From a candidate division Zixibacteria bacterium RBG_16_53_22 (GTDB lineage: Bacteria > Zixibacteria > MSB-5A5 > UBA10806), in NCBI GenBank assembly GCA_001775395.1, contig MEWP01000094.1, positions 351 through 62,158 on the forward strand: a stretch of 61,808 nucleotides of DNA, read 5' to 3'. Positions 1-8,392 of the stretch are shown piece after piece. The position numbers and the translations under genes were made by a program. The first letter of the stretch is position 1, and each line of letters opens with the position of its first letter. The notes under the pieces were generated by a model. The model was not told the origin of the DNA. It saw only the letters and a list, made by a program, of their open reading frames with translations, and did not search any database.

Positions 1-75
1 ACGCAGACAACGCACAATGGCAAGATCATCGGGAAATGCGCGCGCCAGGGCAAGGTGTCGTTTGACATAGTCTGA
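1..75 (+). CDS. Possible C-terminal end of a gene cut by the window edge
   Basis: Frame 1 is open from the first base and stops with TGA at 73-75, giving 24 residues that end in KVSFDIV. Its third codon positions are GC-rich, as in the neighbouring real genes, and the other two forward frames look less coding-like. The fragment is too short to assign to a family. It could also be chance. Confidence 0.3.
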   Translation, partial: TQTTHNGKIIGKCARQGKVSFDIV

Positions 76-185
76 TTCCTTTCCGGGAAACTATGCTGGT
101 ATTTATTGATGTCCAATATCATGCTCTATTTTTCTCAAGTTCAGGGGCTATATCAAAGTAACTTCGGCGCCGTATTATAGTTCCC

Positions 186-215
186 ACGCCGGCCCGGAGA
201 GAGGGCTGCCGGCGT
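186..215. other. GC-rich hairpin in the intergenic region before tRNA-Arg
   Basis: ACGCCGGC (186-193) pairs perfectly with GCCGGCGT (208-215) across a 14-nt loop. No T-run follows on the plus strand, so it is not a textbook intrinsic terminator. It may still mark the 3' end of the gene that enters from the left edge. The rest of 76-295 shows no gene. Confidence 0.35.
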
Positions 216-257
216 TATCGCATCGTCCATCCAAGAAACTATTTGCCAAGCTGGCTT

Positions 258-263
258 TATAAT
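258..263 (+). promoter_or_regulatory. Candidate -10 box of the tRNA-Arg(CCG) promoter
   Basis: A perfect TATAAT lies 32 nt before the mature tRNA 5' end. That spacing suits a short transcribed leader. No good -35 hexamer sits 16-18 nt upstream: the nearest TTGCCA (243-248) is only 9 nt away. The call rests on the -10 box and position alone. Confidence 0.35.
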
Positions 264-295
264 GATAAATTACGCCTTGTTGTTAAGATGCATAC

Positions 296-368
296 GCCCC
301 CGTAGCTCAGTTGGATAGAGCAGCGGCCTCCGGAGCCGTGTGCGGCCGTTCAAGTCGGCCCGGGGGTA
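296..368 (+). tRNA. tRNA-Arg (anticodon CCG)
   Basis: The full cloverleaf can be folded. The 7-bp acceptor stem GCCCCCG/CGGGGGT has one G-U pair at 1-72. The D arm is GCTC/GAGC, and the anticodon stem GCGGC/GCCGT carries the loop CTCCGGA with anticodon CCG. The T arm is GGCCG/CGGCC with loop TTCAAGT. It reads the Arg codon CGG. No CCA is encoded after the discriminator A, so the tail must be added by CCA transferase. A T-run follows directly at 369-374 and may end the transcript. Confidence 0.95.
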
Positions 369-376
369 TTTTTTGT

Positions 377-411
377 AGTAGCGAGTAGCGATTAGCGAGT
401 AGCCAGTAGGG
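377..411 (+). repeat. Five-unit heptamer tandem repeat (AGTAGCG-like)
   Basis: Five contiguous 7-nt units run AGTAGCG, AGTAGCG, ATTAGCG, AGTAGCC, AGTAGGG. It sits just after the tRNA in the 328-nt gap before proS. It is a short imperfect microsatellite of the kind that changes by slippage. No coding function is visible. Confidence 0.7.
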
Positions 412-472
412 AAAGAACAAGAAATAAAGCCGCCGGTGATTGAATCAATGAATGGGATAATCAGCGTATCCC

Positions 473-521
473 TCGCGAGTCAGAGCTTGTTGCTCTGAAC
501 CTGTTTGGGCTCTGACCGCGA
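473..521 (+). repeat. Long hairpin with alternative pairing partners upstream of proS
   Basis: TCGCG (473-477) and GTCAGAGC (479-486) pair with GCTCTGAC (509-516) and CGCGA (517-521), giving 13 bp with one bulged A at 478. The loop holds a second GCTCTGA (492-498) that could pair instead with TCAGAGC and form a compact 7-bp hairpin. The two foldings exclude each other. It may be a dispersed inverted-repeat element or a leader structure. I see no T-box features. Confidence 0.45.
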
Positions 522-603
522 AAGATTAAATGTCATTTTAGGAAACGGTTAGTCCGGGGCCAGAAGCCGCGGCCATTAGTATCAGAAATAGAATGAACAT
601 GAT

Positions 604-625
604 GGGGCGTATCGCAATACGCCCC
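604..625. repeat. Perfect REP-like palindrome
   Basis: GGGGCGTAT (604-612) and ATACGCCCC (617-625) form a perfect 9-bp stem around the loop CGCA. Similar GGGGCGTAT...ATACGCCCC palindromes are, from memory, scattered between genes in many environmental bacterial genomes. It lies 72 nt before proS. No T-run follows, so a repeat element is more likely than a terminator. Confidence 0.6.
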
Positions 626-696
626 TACACGATTAAGCACATATTAAAACATTAAACTAACGATGTAACTCATTACAGGGAAACAGAAATAGGGCC

Positions 697-2415
697 ATGC
701 TTTGGAGCCAGACATTTATCCCCACTCTGCGGGATGACCCCGCCGATGCCGTTATCGATTCGCATAAGCTGATGCTTCGCGCGGGATTTATCCGTCAGTT
801 GACGGCGGGAATCTACAACTACCTGCCGCTCATGCAGTGCGTCATCCACAAGATCGAAAGGATTGTGCGTGAGGAGATGAACGCCGCCGGCGCTATCGAG
901 ATCACCATGCCGGTGCTTCACCCGGCCGAGCTCTGGCAAAAGTCGGGCCGCTGGGACGTAGTCGGCAAAGAGCAGATGCGGATGAAAGACCGCCATCAAC
1001 GCGACCTGGTCCTGGGCGGCACCCATGAGGAAGTTATCACCTGGATAGTCAGGGGAGAGCTTCGCAGTTACCGTCAATTGCCCAAGAACTTCTATCAGAT
1101 TCAGACCAAGTTCCGCGACGAGCCGAGGCCGCGATTCGGCCTAATGCGCGGCCGCGAATTCATCATGAAGGACGCCTACACGTTCGATGCCACCTGGGAT
1201 GGCCTTAAGAACGCCTACAATAAAATGGCTGAGGCCTATTTCAAGATATTTCGACGCATAGGATTCGATGTCAGGATGGTCGAATCGGATGTTGGCGCCA
1301 TGGGTGGAACCGGGGCTCATGAATTCATGGTGCCGGTCGAGACTTCCGGCGGCGAGAATGTCATTCTCTCCTGCGAGCGTTGCGACTACGCCGCCAATAT
1401 CGAGAAGGCGACATCGCTAAGCCTGGCCGATGAGGGCGCCCGTCCCGAGGAGCCGCGCCAAAAGGAGATGGTGTTCACACCGGGCATGAAAACGGTGGAG
1501 GAGGTCACCGGATTTCTTCGGGTGGGGCCGGAAAAACTGGTCAAGACGCTTCTTTATGAGGTCGATGGCGAGGTCGTGGCCGCCTTGATTCGTGGCGATA
1601 GGGAAATCAACGAGGTCAAGCTCAAGAATTATATGCGGGCCAATGAGCTCGTCATGGCTGCCGCTGACGTGGTCATGAGGGTGACCGGAGCGCAGGTTGG
1701 ATTTGCCGGGCCGATCGGGCTATCCAGGGTGCGTATCATAGCCGATCCCGAGGTCAAGCGCATGCGCAACTTCGTGGTCGGCGCCAATCGCGACGACACG
1801 CACATAATCAATGTCAATACCGTCGATTTCACGGTCGACGAATACGCCGAGATCCGCCAGGCCCAGGCCGGAGAAATATGCCCGCGCTGCAATCAGGGTC
1901 GGCTGCAGTCTTATTCGGGTATCGAGGTCGGCAACCTCTTCATGCTGGGAACCAAGTATTCCGATGCGCTGGGCGCGAATTTCATTGACTCCGATGGAGT
2001 GGAGAAACCGTTTGTAATGGGCTCATATGGAATCGGAATTACGCGCACCGCCCAGGCGGCTGTCGAGGCTTTCCATGATGAGAAAGGTATCATTTGGCCC
2101 AAAGCGATAGCTCCGTATGATTTTCACATCGTGCCGATCGAGATCACCGACCGCCGCCAGAGAGAGGTCGCTTTCGCTTTATACGAGGAACTTCAGGAAC
2201 GCGGATATGCTGTCTTGATGGACGACCGCGAGGAACGCCCGGGCGTGAAATTCAATGACGCTGACCTGATCGGTATCCCGGTGCGGATTTCGTTCGGCGA
2301 TAGAAGCCTCAAGGACGGACAGGTTGAGATAGTCAAGCGTCGGGGCAAGGAAATGGTCAAAATACCAGTCGAAAAAGCTGTGGACAAGGCTATCGAAATA
2401 TTCGGGCAACTTTAA
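697..2415 (+). CDS. proS: Prolyl-tRNA synthetase (bacterial type)
   Basis: Cytoplasmic class II synthetase that charges tRNA-Pro with proline. The 572-aa length is normal for the bacterial form with an editing insertion. Class II motif 2 is seen in FRDEPRPRFGLMRGREF (about residues 137-153) and motif 3 in GSYGIGITR. The region between them, about 220-400, is the INS editing domain. An anticodon-binding domain forms the last 100 residues (YDFHIVPIEI onward). The ATG at 697 gives the canonical N-terminus MLWSQTFIPTLRD; the ribosome site before it is weak. It precedes the rimP-nusA-infB operon but is separated from it by a hairpin with a short T-run, so it may be transcribed on its own. Confidence 0.97.
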   Translation: MLWSQTFIPTLRDDPADAVIDSHKLMLRAGFIRQLTAGIYNYLPLMQCVIHKIERIVREEMNAAGAIEITMPVLHPAELWQKSGRWDVVGKEQMRMKDRHQRDLVLGGTHEEVITWIVRGELRSYRQLPKNFYQIQTKFRDEPRPRFGLMRGREFIMKDAYTFDATWDGLKNAYNKMAEAYFKIFRRIGFDVRMVESDVGAMGGTGAHEFMVPVETSGGENVILSCERCDYAANIEKATSLSLADEGARPEEPRQKEMVFTPGMKTVEEVTGFLRVGPEKLVKTLLYEVDGEVVAALIRGDREINEVKLKNYMRANELVMAAADVVMRVTGAQVGFAGPIGLSRVRIIADPEVKRMRNFVVGANRDDTHIINVNTVDFTVDEYAEIRQAQAGEICPRCNQGRLQSYSGIEVGNLFMLGTKYSDALGANFIDSDGVEKPFVMGSYGIGITRTAQAAVEAFHDEKGIIWPKAIAPYDFHIVPIEITDRRQREVAFALYEELQERGYAVLMDDREERPGVKFNDADLIGIPVRISFGDRSLKDGQVEIVKRRGKEMVKIPVEKAVDKAIEIFGQL

Positions 2416-2461
2416 AAAAAGCTTGCATTTAGGAATTTAGAAGGTTATAATTTTAGGTTCG

Positions 2462-2486
2462 AGAGTGGGTCAGACCCACTCTTTTG
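2462..2486 (+). terminator. Hairpin plus T-run after proS
   Basis: AGAGTGGGT (2462-2470) and ACCCACTCT (2474-2482) form a perfect 9-bp stem around CAG, followed by a short T-run. It can work as an intrinsic terminator between proS and rimP. The near-perfect palindrome also resembles a dispersed repeat, so both readings are possible. Confidence 0.55.
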
Positions 2487-2531
2487 GCTATACGTATTCA
2501 ACATTAGCAAACGGCGCGGTGGGTATAGGCC

Positions 2532-2978
2532 TTGAAAATAGATGTTGAGAGTTTGAAAGACAAGATGCAAACCGTCACCGAGGGGATGGGTTTCGAGTTG
2601 GCCGATTTGACGGCCCCGGTGGTCGGCGGGCGGTTGATTCTGCGGGTCTTTATCCATTCACCCCAAGGAGTTACACTCGATAGCTGTGTCCGGGTCAGCC
2701 GGGAAATCTCGGATATGCTCGATACCCTCGATGCCATCGACACGCGCTATACGCTCGAGGTATCGTCGCTGGGACTGGACCGGCCATTGATTACGCCAAA
2801 GGATTTCAGCCGTCGGATTGGTGAACGGGTCAGCGTATCTTATTCGGTGGACGGAGGATCGAAGAAAGTGGAAGGCATTTTGATTTTCAGCGACGATACG
2901 GATATCAAGATCGACCGCAACGGTGAAATGATTACGATTCCTGCGGGCGCGAACCCCAGGGGGAAGATAATAATTTGA
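2532..2978 (+). CDS. rimP: Ribosome maturation factor RimP
   Basis: Small cytoplasmic factor needed for maturation of the 30S subunit. The 148-aa length and two-domain layout fit the family. The N-terminal alpha/beta domain contains GMGFELADL and LEVSSLGLDRPL (around residues 75-87, the strongest family signature). A C-terminal SH3-like barrel follows. The start is TTG (TTG AAA ATA GAT), with no ATG in a better position. It opens the classical rimP-nusA-infB operon, 47 nt before nusA. RimP directly preceding NusA is near universal in bacteria and supports the call. Confidence 0.93.
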   Translation: MKIDVESLKDKMQTVTEGMGFELADLTAPVVGGRLILRVFIHSPQGVTLDSCVRVSREISDMLDTLDAIDTRYTLEVSSLGLDRPLITPKDFSRRIGERVSVSYSVDGGSKKVEGILIFSDDTDIKIDRNGEMITIPAGANPRGKIII

Positions 2979-3025
2979 GGGCTCCGTACCTGCGGATCCG
3001 TATGGACCGCGGAGGTTGAGGGAAA

Positions 3026-4375
3026 ATGAATTACGATATTCTGGAAGCATTTGGGCAGATAGCCAAGGAAAAGAACCTGGAGTTGGATTATGTTCTGCAG
3101 ACTGTGGAATCGGCTCTGGCATCGGCCGTAAAGAAGAAATACAACACCGAGGATAATGTCCGCGTGGAAATAGATCGCACCGAGGGCGAAATCAAGGTCT
3201 TCCTGACGAAGAAAGTTGTCGAGGAAGTTGGCAATCCGGGGCAGGAGATGACGGTCGAGGAGGCCTCGGAATATTACGAGGACGTGGAGATCGGGCAAGT
3301 GCTCGATGTCCCCATGGCCTTCGAGGATTTCGGCCGCAACGCTATCGCGACCGCCAAGCAGATTCTGATCCAGCGGGTCCGCGAAGCCGAGCGTGAAAAA
3401 ATATTCCAGGAATATAAGAATCGTGTCGGCGAGTTGGTGACAGGAAATGTGCAGCAGGTGGACAAAGGGAACATCATTGTAAACCTGGGTCGCGCCGAGG
3501 CCATTGTGCCGCCTCGCGAGCAGATCAGGAAAGAAAAATTCCGCCAGGGCGACCGGATTCGCGCGGTCATAACCGAGGTTCAGGACACCAACCGCGGCCC
3601 CCAGATCACGCTTTCGAGGGGCTCGACCGATTTTCTAAAGAAGCTTTTCGAGCTGGAAGTACCGGAGATCGCCGAGAGAATAATCGAGATAAGGGCCATG
3701 GCCCGCGAAGCGGGGGAGAGATCGAAGGTGGCGGTTTACTCGAACGACGACAGAATCGACGCTGTCGGGGCTTGCGTGGGCGTAAAGGGAGTAAGAGTTC
3801 AGAACATAGTCCGCGAGCTGAATAACGAACGGATCGACATCGTGCCCTGGTCATCGGAGCCGATGATCTTTGTGACCAAGGCCCTGGCGCCGGCCAAGAT
3901 CGTCAATGTCGACGTCTACCCGCCCGACAAGAAGATGCTGGTGGCGGTTGCCGATGACAAGCTGTCACTGGCGATCGGGAAAGCCGGGCAGAACGCCAGG
4001 CTGGCTGCCAAACTGACCGGCTGGAAGATAAACATCATGTCGGCTACGGAATATGATGCGCTCAAGAAATCGGAGGAAGAGGAGAAGGTCGATATCGAAA
4101 CCGTCGAGGAAATCGGCGCCAAGATGATCCAGAAGCTCCTCCATTCCGGGTTCGAGACGGCGCAAGATGTCATCAGGGCCGATAGGGAGCGCCTGATGAG
4201 CATAGAAGGAGTCGGCGAGAAGACCGCAGATAAGATAATAGCGGCCTGCACGGCAGCCATCGAGAAAGCCGCTATCGAACGGGAGAAGCCGGAGGAGCCG
4301 GCTCCGGCGGCGTCAACATTGGAGTTTTCGCCGGATGACGAGGGGCAGGCGCCGCCACGTCCGGAGGACTATTGA
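3026..4375 (+). CDS. nusA: Transcription termination/antitermination factor NusA
   Basis: RNA polymerase-binding elongation factor that modulates pausing, termination and antitermination. Visible domains in order: N-terminal RNAP-binding domain (about 1-130), S1 (about 134-198, GNVQQVDKGNIIVNLG), two KH domains (about 200-345, including VGVKGVRVQNIVRELNNE and IGKAGQNARLAAKLTGW), and a C-terminal helix-hairpin-helix segment (LMSIEGVGEKTADKI). The 449-aa length fits NusA with only a short C-terminal extension. The tail is acidic/proline-rich. ATG at 3026 is preceded by GAGGTTGAGGGAAA. It lies in operon with rimP and infB. Confidence 0.97.
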   Translation: MNYDILEAFGQIAKEKNLELDYVLQTVESALASAVKKKYNTEDNVRVEIDRTEGEIKVFLTKKVVEEVGNPGQEMTVEEASEYYEDVEIGQVLDVPMAFEDFGRNAIATAKQILIQRVREAEREKIFQEYKNRVGELVTGNVQQVDKGNIIVNLGRAEAIVPPREQIRKEKFRQGDRIRAVITEVQDTNRGPQITLSRGSTDFLKKLFELEVPEIAERIIEIRAMAREAGERSKVAVYSNDDRIDAVGACVGVKGVRVQNIVRELNNERIDIVPWSSEPMIFVTKALAPAKIVNVDVYPPDKKMLVAVADDKLSLAIGKAGQNARLAAKLTGWKINIMSATEYDALKKSEEEEKVDIETVEEIGAKMIQKLLHSGFETAQDVIRADRERLMSIEGVGEKTADKIIAACTAAIEKAAIEREKPEEPAPAASTLEFSPDDEGQAPPRPEDY

Positions 4376-4377
4376 GA

Positions 4378-4494
4378 ATGGCTGGCAGGCTCGAATTTTT
4401 AAGGGCAGCCATCAGGGAAAATGGCCGCATATCGCCGGAGTCAGGCGGCACGACGGGCCGAAATCCTCGGCTGCAAGAGAATGAGCGAAAATGA
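4378..4494 (+). CDS. 38-codon ORF between nusA and infB, unknown
   Basis: An ATG-started 38-aa ORF begins 2 nt after the nusA stop and ends 13 nt before infB, filling the gap that in many bacteria holds ylxR. The product (MAGRLEFLRAAIREN...) is basic and lacks the paired cysteines and the GRGAY motif of YlxR, so it is not an obvious remnant of it. It may be a real leader-type peptide or chance. I see no convincing ribosome-binding site. Confidence 0.25.
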   Translation: MAGRLEFLRAAIRENGRISPESGGTTGRNPRLQENERK

Positions 4495-4507
4495 TTGGTG
4501 GTGAATA

Positions 4508-6778
4508 ATGTCGAAAAAAAGACTTTATGAACTGGCAAAGGACTATAATGTTTCATCCAAGGCCATGGTCGATATAGTTCACGGGCTTGGCTTTGACGTG
4601 AAATCGCACTCCTCGACAGCCACTGATGAAATGCTTCAGGCGGTCCAGAACAAGTTTGCCTCCAAAAAGGAAGAGGTGAAAAAGGAGATCGAGGAGCGCA
4701 AGAAGAAGGCCGAGGCGCGCCAGTTAGCCGAGGGGGAAGCGATTCGCCGGCGCCAGGAGATCGAGCGCCGAATGATGGCCGAGCTTCGCCCCGCCGTCGC
4801 CGCCGCGGCAGTCCCCAAGAAGAAGGAGCTGCCCAGAGAGGAAAAGAGGCCGATTCTCAGGAAGAAGAAAGACCGCCGCAAAAAGAGAAAAGAAAAAGTC
4901 GTTGACTTAAAGGCCATACACGCCAGTTTCAAAAAGACGATGTCAAGCCTCGACCTGGGCAAGAAGAAACGATTTCACCGACGGGACGAGCGTCCGGGAA
5001 TGGCGGCAGAGGAGAGCGAGCCGACAAACATCATTAAAGTAACCGAATATATGACCGTTTCGGAGCTGGCGGGCCTGATGGGTGTGCGCCCGGCGCAGGT
5101 CGTGGCCAAGTGCATGGAGATGGGCATGATGGCCACCATCAATCAACGCCTCGACATGGATACGATCGGCACCCTGGCCCTGGAATTCGGCTTTAATATC
5201 GAGGAATCAAAGCAAATCGGAGAGGAAGAAGAACTCCATGACGAACCGGGCACTCTCAAGTCTCGTTCGCCGGTCGTGACCATCATGGGGCATGTGGATC
5301 ATGGCAAGACCTCGCTTCTCGATTATATCCGCAAATCCAATGTCATTGCCGGTGAGGCGGGTGGGATTACCCAGCACATCGGAGCCTACGAGGTGGAGCT
5401 GTCCAAGGGCAGTATCACTTTCCTCGATACACCCGGCCACCAGGCGTTTTCGGCCATGAGAGCGAGGGGAGCCCATTCGACCGATATCGTGGTCCTGGTT
5501 GTGGCCGCCGACGATTCCGTGATGCCCCAGACGATCGAGGCTATCGATCATGCCAGGGCGGCGGGCGTACCGATTTTAGTCGCCATAAACAAAATGGATT
5601 TGCCGACTGCAAATCCCGAGAGGATTCGCGAGGCCCTTGCCAAGCATAACCTCGTGCCCGAGGATTGGGGCGGCAAGACCATCATGGTTGAGGTTTCCGC
5701 CAAGACCGGCCAGGGCGTGGATAAGCTCCTGGAGATGATTCTCCTGCAAACCGAGATGATGGAGCTTAAAGCAAATCCCGACAGAGAGGCTCACGGGGTT
5801 ATTATCGAGGCCAGGCTGGACCGAGGCAAAGGTCCCGTCTGCACTATCCTTATCCAGAAGGGTGCGCTTCGGGTTGGCGAACCATTCGTTACAGGCACTC
5901 AGTTTGGCCGCGTTCGCGCCATGTTCGACGAGCGAGGCAAGAATGTCGAATTGGCCACGCCGTCGACCCCGATTCAAATTCTGGGCGCCAATGGTGTCCC
6001 GCAGGCCGGAGATACGTTCATGGTCGTGGCGGATGAAGCCGAGGCCAGGGATATTGCCCATAAGCGGCTTCGACTCAAACGCGAGAAGGATTTCCGCACC
6101 CTTAAGAGGTTGACCCTCACCGAGGTTTATGATCGCATCAAGGAGGGGCAGATCAAGGACCTCAACCTGATAATCAAGGGCGATGTCGACGGTTCGGTGG
6201 AGGCTCTGTCCGATACATTAGCCCGGATTCAGCATAAGGAAGTCAAGGTCAATGTGATTCATCGGGGGGTTGGGGCAATATCGGAATCCGATGTTTTGCT
6301 GGCGGCGGCATCGCAAGCCATCATAATCGGTTTTCATGTCCGTCCCGAGCCGCGGGCCGCCGAGCTTGCCCAGCGCGAGAAAGTCGATATCCGTCTTTAC
6401 AAGATCATTTACGAGGTCGAGGCCGATATCAAGGCGGCCCTCGAGGGGTTGCTGGCTCCGGAAATCGTCAGGGTAAATCTCGGCGAGGCCGAGGTGAGAC
6501 AGCTCTTCAGAGTCCCAAAGTTGGGATTCATAGCGGGCAGCTATGTCAGGAATGGCACTATCAAACGCGGGGCAGCGGCCGAGGTCTTGCGCAACGGTGT
6601 CAAAATAGGCGAGGGCACCATAACGTCGCTGAAGCGGTTTAAGGATGATGTCAGAGAGGTCAACAGCGGTTTTGAATGCGGGATCGGCATCGAAAACGTG
6701 ACCGACATCAAAGAAGGAGATACGATCAGGGTCTTCGCCGAGGTTGAGGAGGCCCGCCGGCTGGAGTCGGGCGTTTAA
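4508..6778 (+). CDS. infB: Translation initiation factor IF-2
   Basis: GTPase that delivers fMet-tRNA to the 30S subunit and promotes 50S joining. The 756-aa protein begins with an IF2N domain ([15 protein letters not shown]). A highly charged Lys/Glu/Arg linker (about 60-160) and a second IF2N-like segment ([18 protein letters not shown], about 180-240) follow. The G domain has [12 protein letters not shown] (about 258), DTPGH (about 306) and NKMD (about 361). The C-terminal half carries the domain II barrel, IF-2 domain 3 ([17 protein letters not shown]) and the C2 initiator-tRNA binding barrel. ATG at 4508 is 7 nt after a GGTGG. Order and spacing are as in the usual nusA-infB operon. Confidence 0.97.
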   Translation: MSKKRLYELAKDYNVSSKAMVDIVHGLGFDVKSHSSTATDEMLQAVQNKFASKKEEVKKEIEERKKKAEARQLAEGEAIRRRQEIERRMMAELRPAVAAAAVPKKKELPREEKRPILRKKKDRRKKRKEKVVDLKAIHASFKKTMSSLDLGKKKRFHRRDERPGMAAEESEPTNIIKVTEYMTVSELAGLMGVRPAQVVAKCMEMGMMATINQRLDMDTIGTLALEFGFNIEESKQIGEEEELHDEPGTLKSRSPVVTIMGHVDHGKTSLLDYIRKSNVIAGEAGGITQHIGAYEVELSKGSITFLDTPGHQAFSAMRARGAHSTDIVVLVVAADDSVMPQTIEAIDHARAAGVPILVAINKMDLPTANPERIREALAKHNLVPEDWGGKTIMVEVSAKTGQGVDKLLEMILLQTEMMELKANPDREAHGVIIEARLDRGKGPVCTILIQKGALRVGEPFVTGTQFGRVRAMFDERGKNVELATPSTPIQILGANGVPQAGDTFMVVADEAEARDIAHKRLRLKREKDFRTLKRLTLTEVYDRIKEGQIKDLNLIIKGDVDGSVEALSDTLARIQHKEVKVNVIHRGVGAISESDVLLAAASQAIIIGFHVRPEPRAAELAQREKVDIRLYKIIYEVEADIKAALEGLLAPEIVRVNLGEAEVRQLFRVPKLGFIAGSYVRNGTIKRGAAAEVLRNGVKIGEGTITSLKRFKDDVREVNSGFECGIGIENVTDIKEGDTIRVFAEVEEARRLESGV

Positions 6779-6785
6779 GAAAAAG

Positions 6786-7067
6786 ATGGTTGTGGCAATA
6801 CTCAGGATCAGCATATCGATACCTCACGCAAACTCATTAAAGGACAAGCGCCGCGTTCTTAAAAGCATTAAGGACCGAATTCGCAGCGGCTTCAACGTCT
6901 CGGTGGCCGAGATTGGTGACCAGGACATTTGGCGCACCGCCCAACTGGGCATAGCGGTCATCTCCGAGGATTCGACTTATGCCAACGGCGTTCTCTCCCG
7001 GGTGCAGGATTCGATCAGGGACAGAAGCGACGCCATCATGACACATTGCGAGATGGAATGGCGGTAA
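6786..7067 (+). CDS. ylxP: YlxP/DUF503 family protein
   Basis: A 93-aa cytoplasmic protein of the DUF503 family, which is almost always encoded between infB and rbfA. The signature is SLKDKRRVLKSI with a basic stretch, and the C-terminus ends MEWR. The reading frame extends upstream into infB, but the ATG at 6786 gives the family-typical N-terminus (MVVAILRISISIP) and avoids overlap with infB. Its role is unproven; family members have been linked to late 30S maturation. Four nt separate it from rbfA. Confidence 0.88.
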   Translation: MVVAILRISISIPHANSLKDKRRVLKSIKDRIRSGFNVSVAEIGDQDIWRTAQLGIAVISEDSTYANGVLSRVQDSIRDRSDAIMTHCEMEWR

Positions 7068-7071
7068 GATT

Positions 7072-7428
7072 ATGGATTTTTCGCGCGTCGACAGGCTTCA
7101 GAGTCAATTCATCAAGGAGATATCCGACATAGTCGCCAACGAGCTGAAGGATTCGCCGCCGGCCATGATAACGATTACCAGAGCCGAAATTACCCGCGAC
7201 CTGAAATTCGCCAGAATTTTCTTTTCGGCCTTTGGCTCCGACGAGGGAATTGAGCATTGTGACGAATACTTACGGCGCCACACCGGTATCATAAGACATT
7301 TGATAGGACGCAGGATAAGGATCCGCGCGCTGCCGGAATTATCGTTTCATTACGATGCTTCCATCGAAAATGTCATGAGGATAAACGAGATTCTGGAACA
7401 ATTGAAGAAAGATGAAAACAAGTCCTGA
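7072..7428 (+). CDS. rbfA: 30S ribosome-binding factor RbfA
   Basis: A 118-aa KH-like-fold factor that binds the free 30S subunit near the 5' helix of 16S rRNA and is needed for cold-tolerant maturation. The conserved core is VDRLQSQFIKEISDIV at the N-terminus, followed by KFARIFFSAFG and RIRALPELSFHYDASIE. It overlaps nrnA by 17 nt, which suggests translational coupling in the infB operon. Confidence 0.93.
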   Translation: MDFSRVDRLQSQFIKEISDIVANELKDSPPAMITITRAEITRDLKFARIFFSAFGSDEGIEHCDEYLRRHTGIIRHLIGRRIRIRALPELSFHYDASIENVMRINEILEQLKKDENKS

Positions 7429-8392
7429 AATAAAGCAAATTCATAAGCTTCTGACCGGTAAGCAGCGATTCCTGATAACGTCGCATAAGGACCCCGACGG
7501 TGATTCCATTGGGTCACAATTGGGATTATTCCACGCGCTCAAGAGCCGCGGCAAGGACGTGGTCATTGTCAATCAGGGCGCAATCCCGGAAAAATACGCG
7601 TTTCTCGACGCCGAGAGGACCATTAGTTTCTCTAACGGGCCATTGCCTTTCGAGCCGGAGGTCGTCATAATCCTCGAGTGCCCGGTGCTCGATAGAATCG
7701 GTTTTGTAAGAGAGCTGATTCCGCAATCGGCCGGGCTGGTCAATATCGATCATCATATGGATAACCAGAACTACGGGCAGATAAATCTGGTCGACACCGC
7801 AAGCTGCGCTGTCGGCGAGTTGATTTATTTCATCCTGAGCGACGGCGGCTATGAACTTACCCCGCTGATTGCAAAGAACCTCTATGCCGCCGTAATTTGC
7901 GATACCGGCAATTTCCGGTTTGCATCGACCACCGCCAGGGGCATGAAGATCGCCGCCACGCTCGTGGAACACGGGGCCGACCCGAAAGCGATATTCGACC
8001 AGATTTTCACGAAATCATCGGCCGCGACCCTGCGCCTTCTCGGATTAACGCTGGCAACTTTGGATACGACCGCCGGCGGCCGCATAGGATATTTGACCGT
8101 AACCAGGGATAATGTTGACAAGGCCCGGGCCCGAATCGAGGATTCCGAGGGCTTCGTCGATTACTCGCTGGCAATCGCCGGCGTGCGCATGGGCATGCTT
8201 TTCAAGGAGTCGGGCAACGGCGAGATTAAGGTCTCGATCCGCTCGCAAAATGGAATCGATGCGGCCTCATTCGCGAAGAAGTACGATGGCGGCGGCCATG
8301 TCAACGCCGCCGGATTTACGCTCAAGGGCCGGATAGATGATGTCGTCAAAAAGGTGCTGGCGGAGGCCGAGGGGTATATCGATGCTGCCTAA
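7412..8392 (+). CDS. nrnA: DHH-family nanoRNase/pAp phosphatase (NrnA-like)
   Basis: A 326-aa phosphoesterase expected to degrade very short RNAs and dephosphorylate 3'-phosphoadenosine 5'-phosphate. Metal-binding DHH motifs are visible: SHKDPDGDSIGS near residue 28, the NIDHHMDN signature near 115 and DTGNFRF near 170. The C-terminal DHHA1 substrate-binding domain shows YDGGGHVNAAGF. The ATG at 7412 overlaps the end of rbfA. Its own 3' end overlaps truB by 11 nt. The rbfA-nrnA-truB order is common across bacteria. Confidence 0.92.
   Translation: MKTSPEIKQIHKLLTGKQRFLITSHKDPDGDSIGSQLGLFHALKSRGKDVVIVNQGAIPEKYAFLDAERTISFSNGPLPFEPEVVIILECPVLDRIGFVRELIPQSAGLVNIDHHMDNQNYGQINLVDTASCAVGELIYFILSDGGYELTPLIAKNLYAAVICDTGNFRFASTTARGMKIAATLVEHGADPKAIFDQIFTKSSAATLRLLGLTLATLDTTAGGRIGYLTVTRDNVDKARARIEDSEGFVDYSLAIAGVRMGMLFKESGNGEIKVSIRSQNGIDAASFAKKYDGGGHVNAAGFTLKGRIDDVVKKVLAEAEGYIDAA

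Noticed and set aside
377-411. CRISPR array
   Set aside because: Units are only 7 nt, contiguous and without spacers. No cas genes are in the window.
369-696. T-box leader before proS
   Set aside because: No specifier-loop or T-box core (TGGNACCGCG-like) sequence is present, and T-boxes are mainly a Firmicutes feature.
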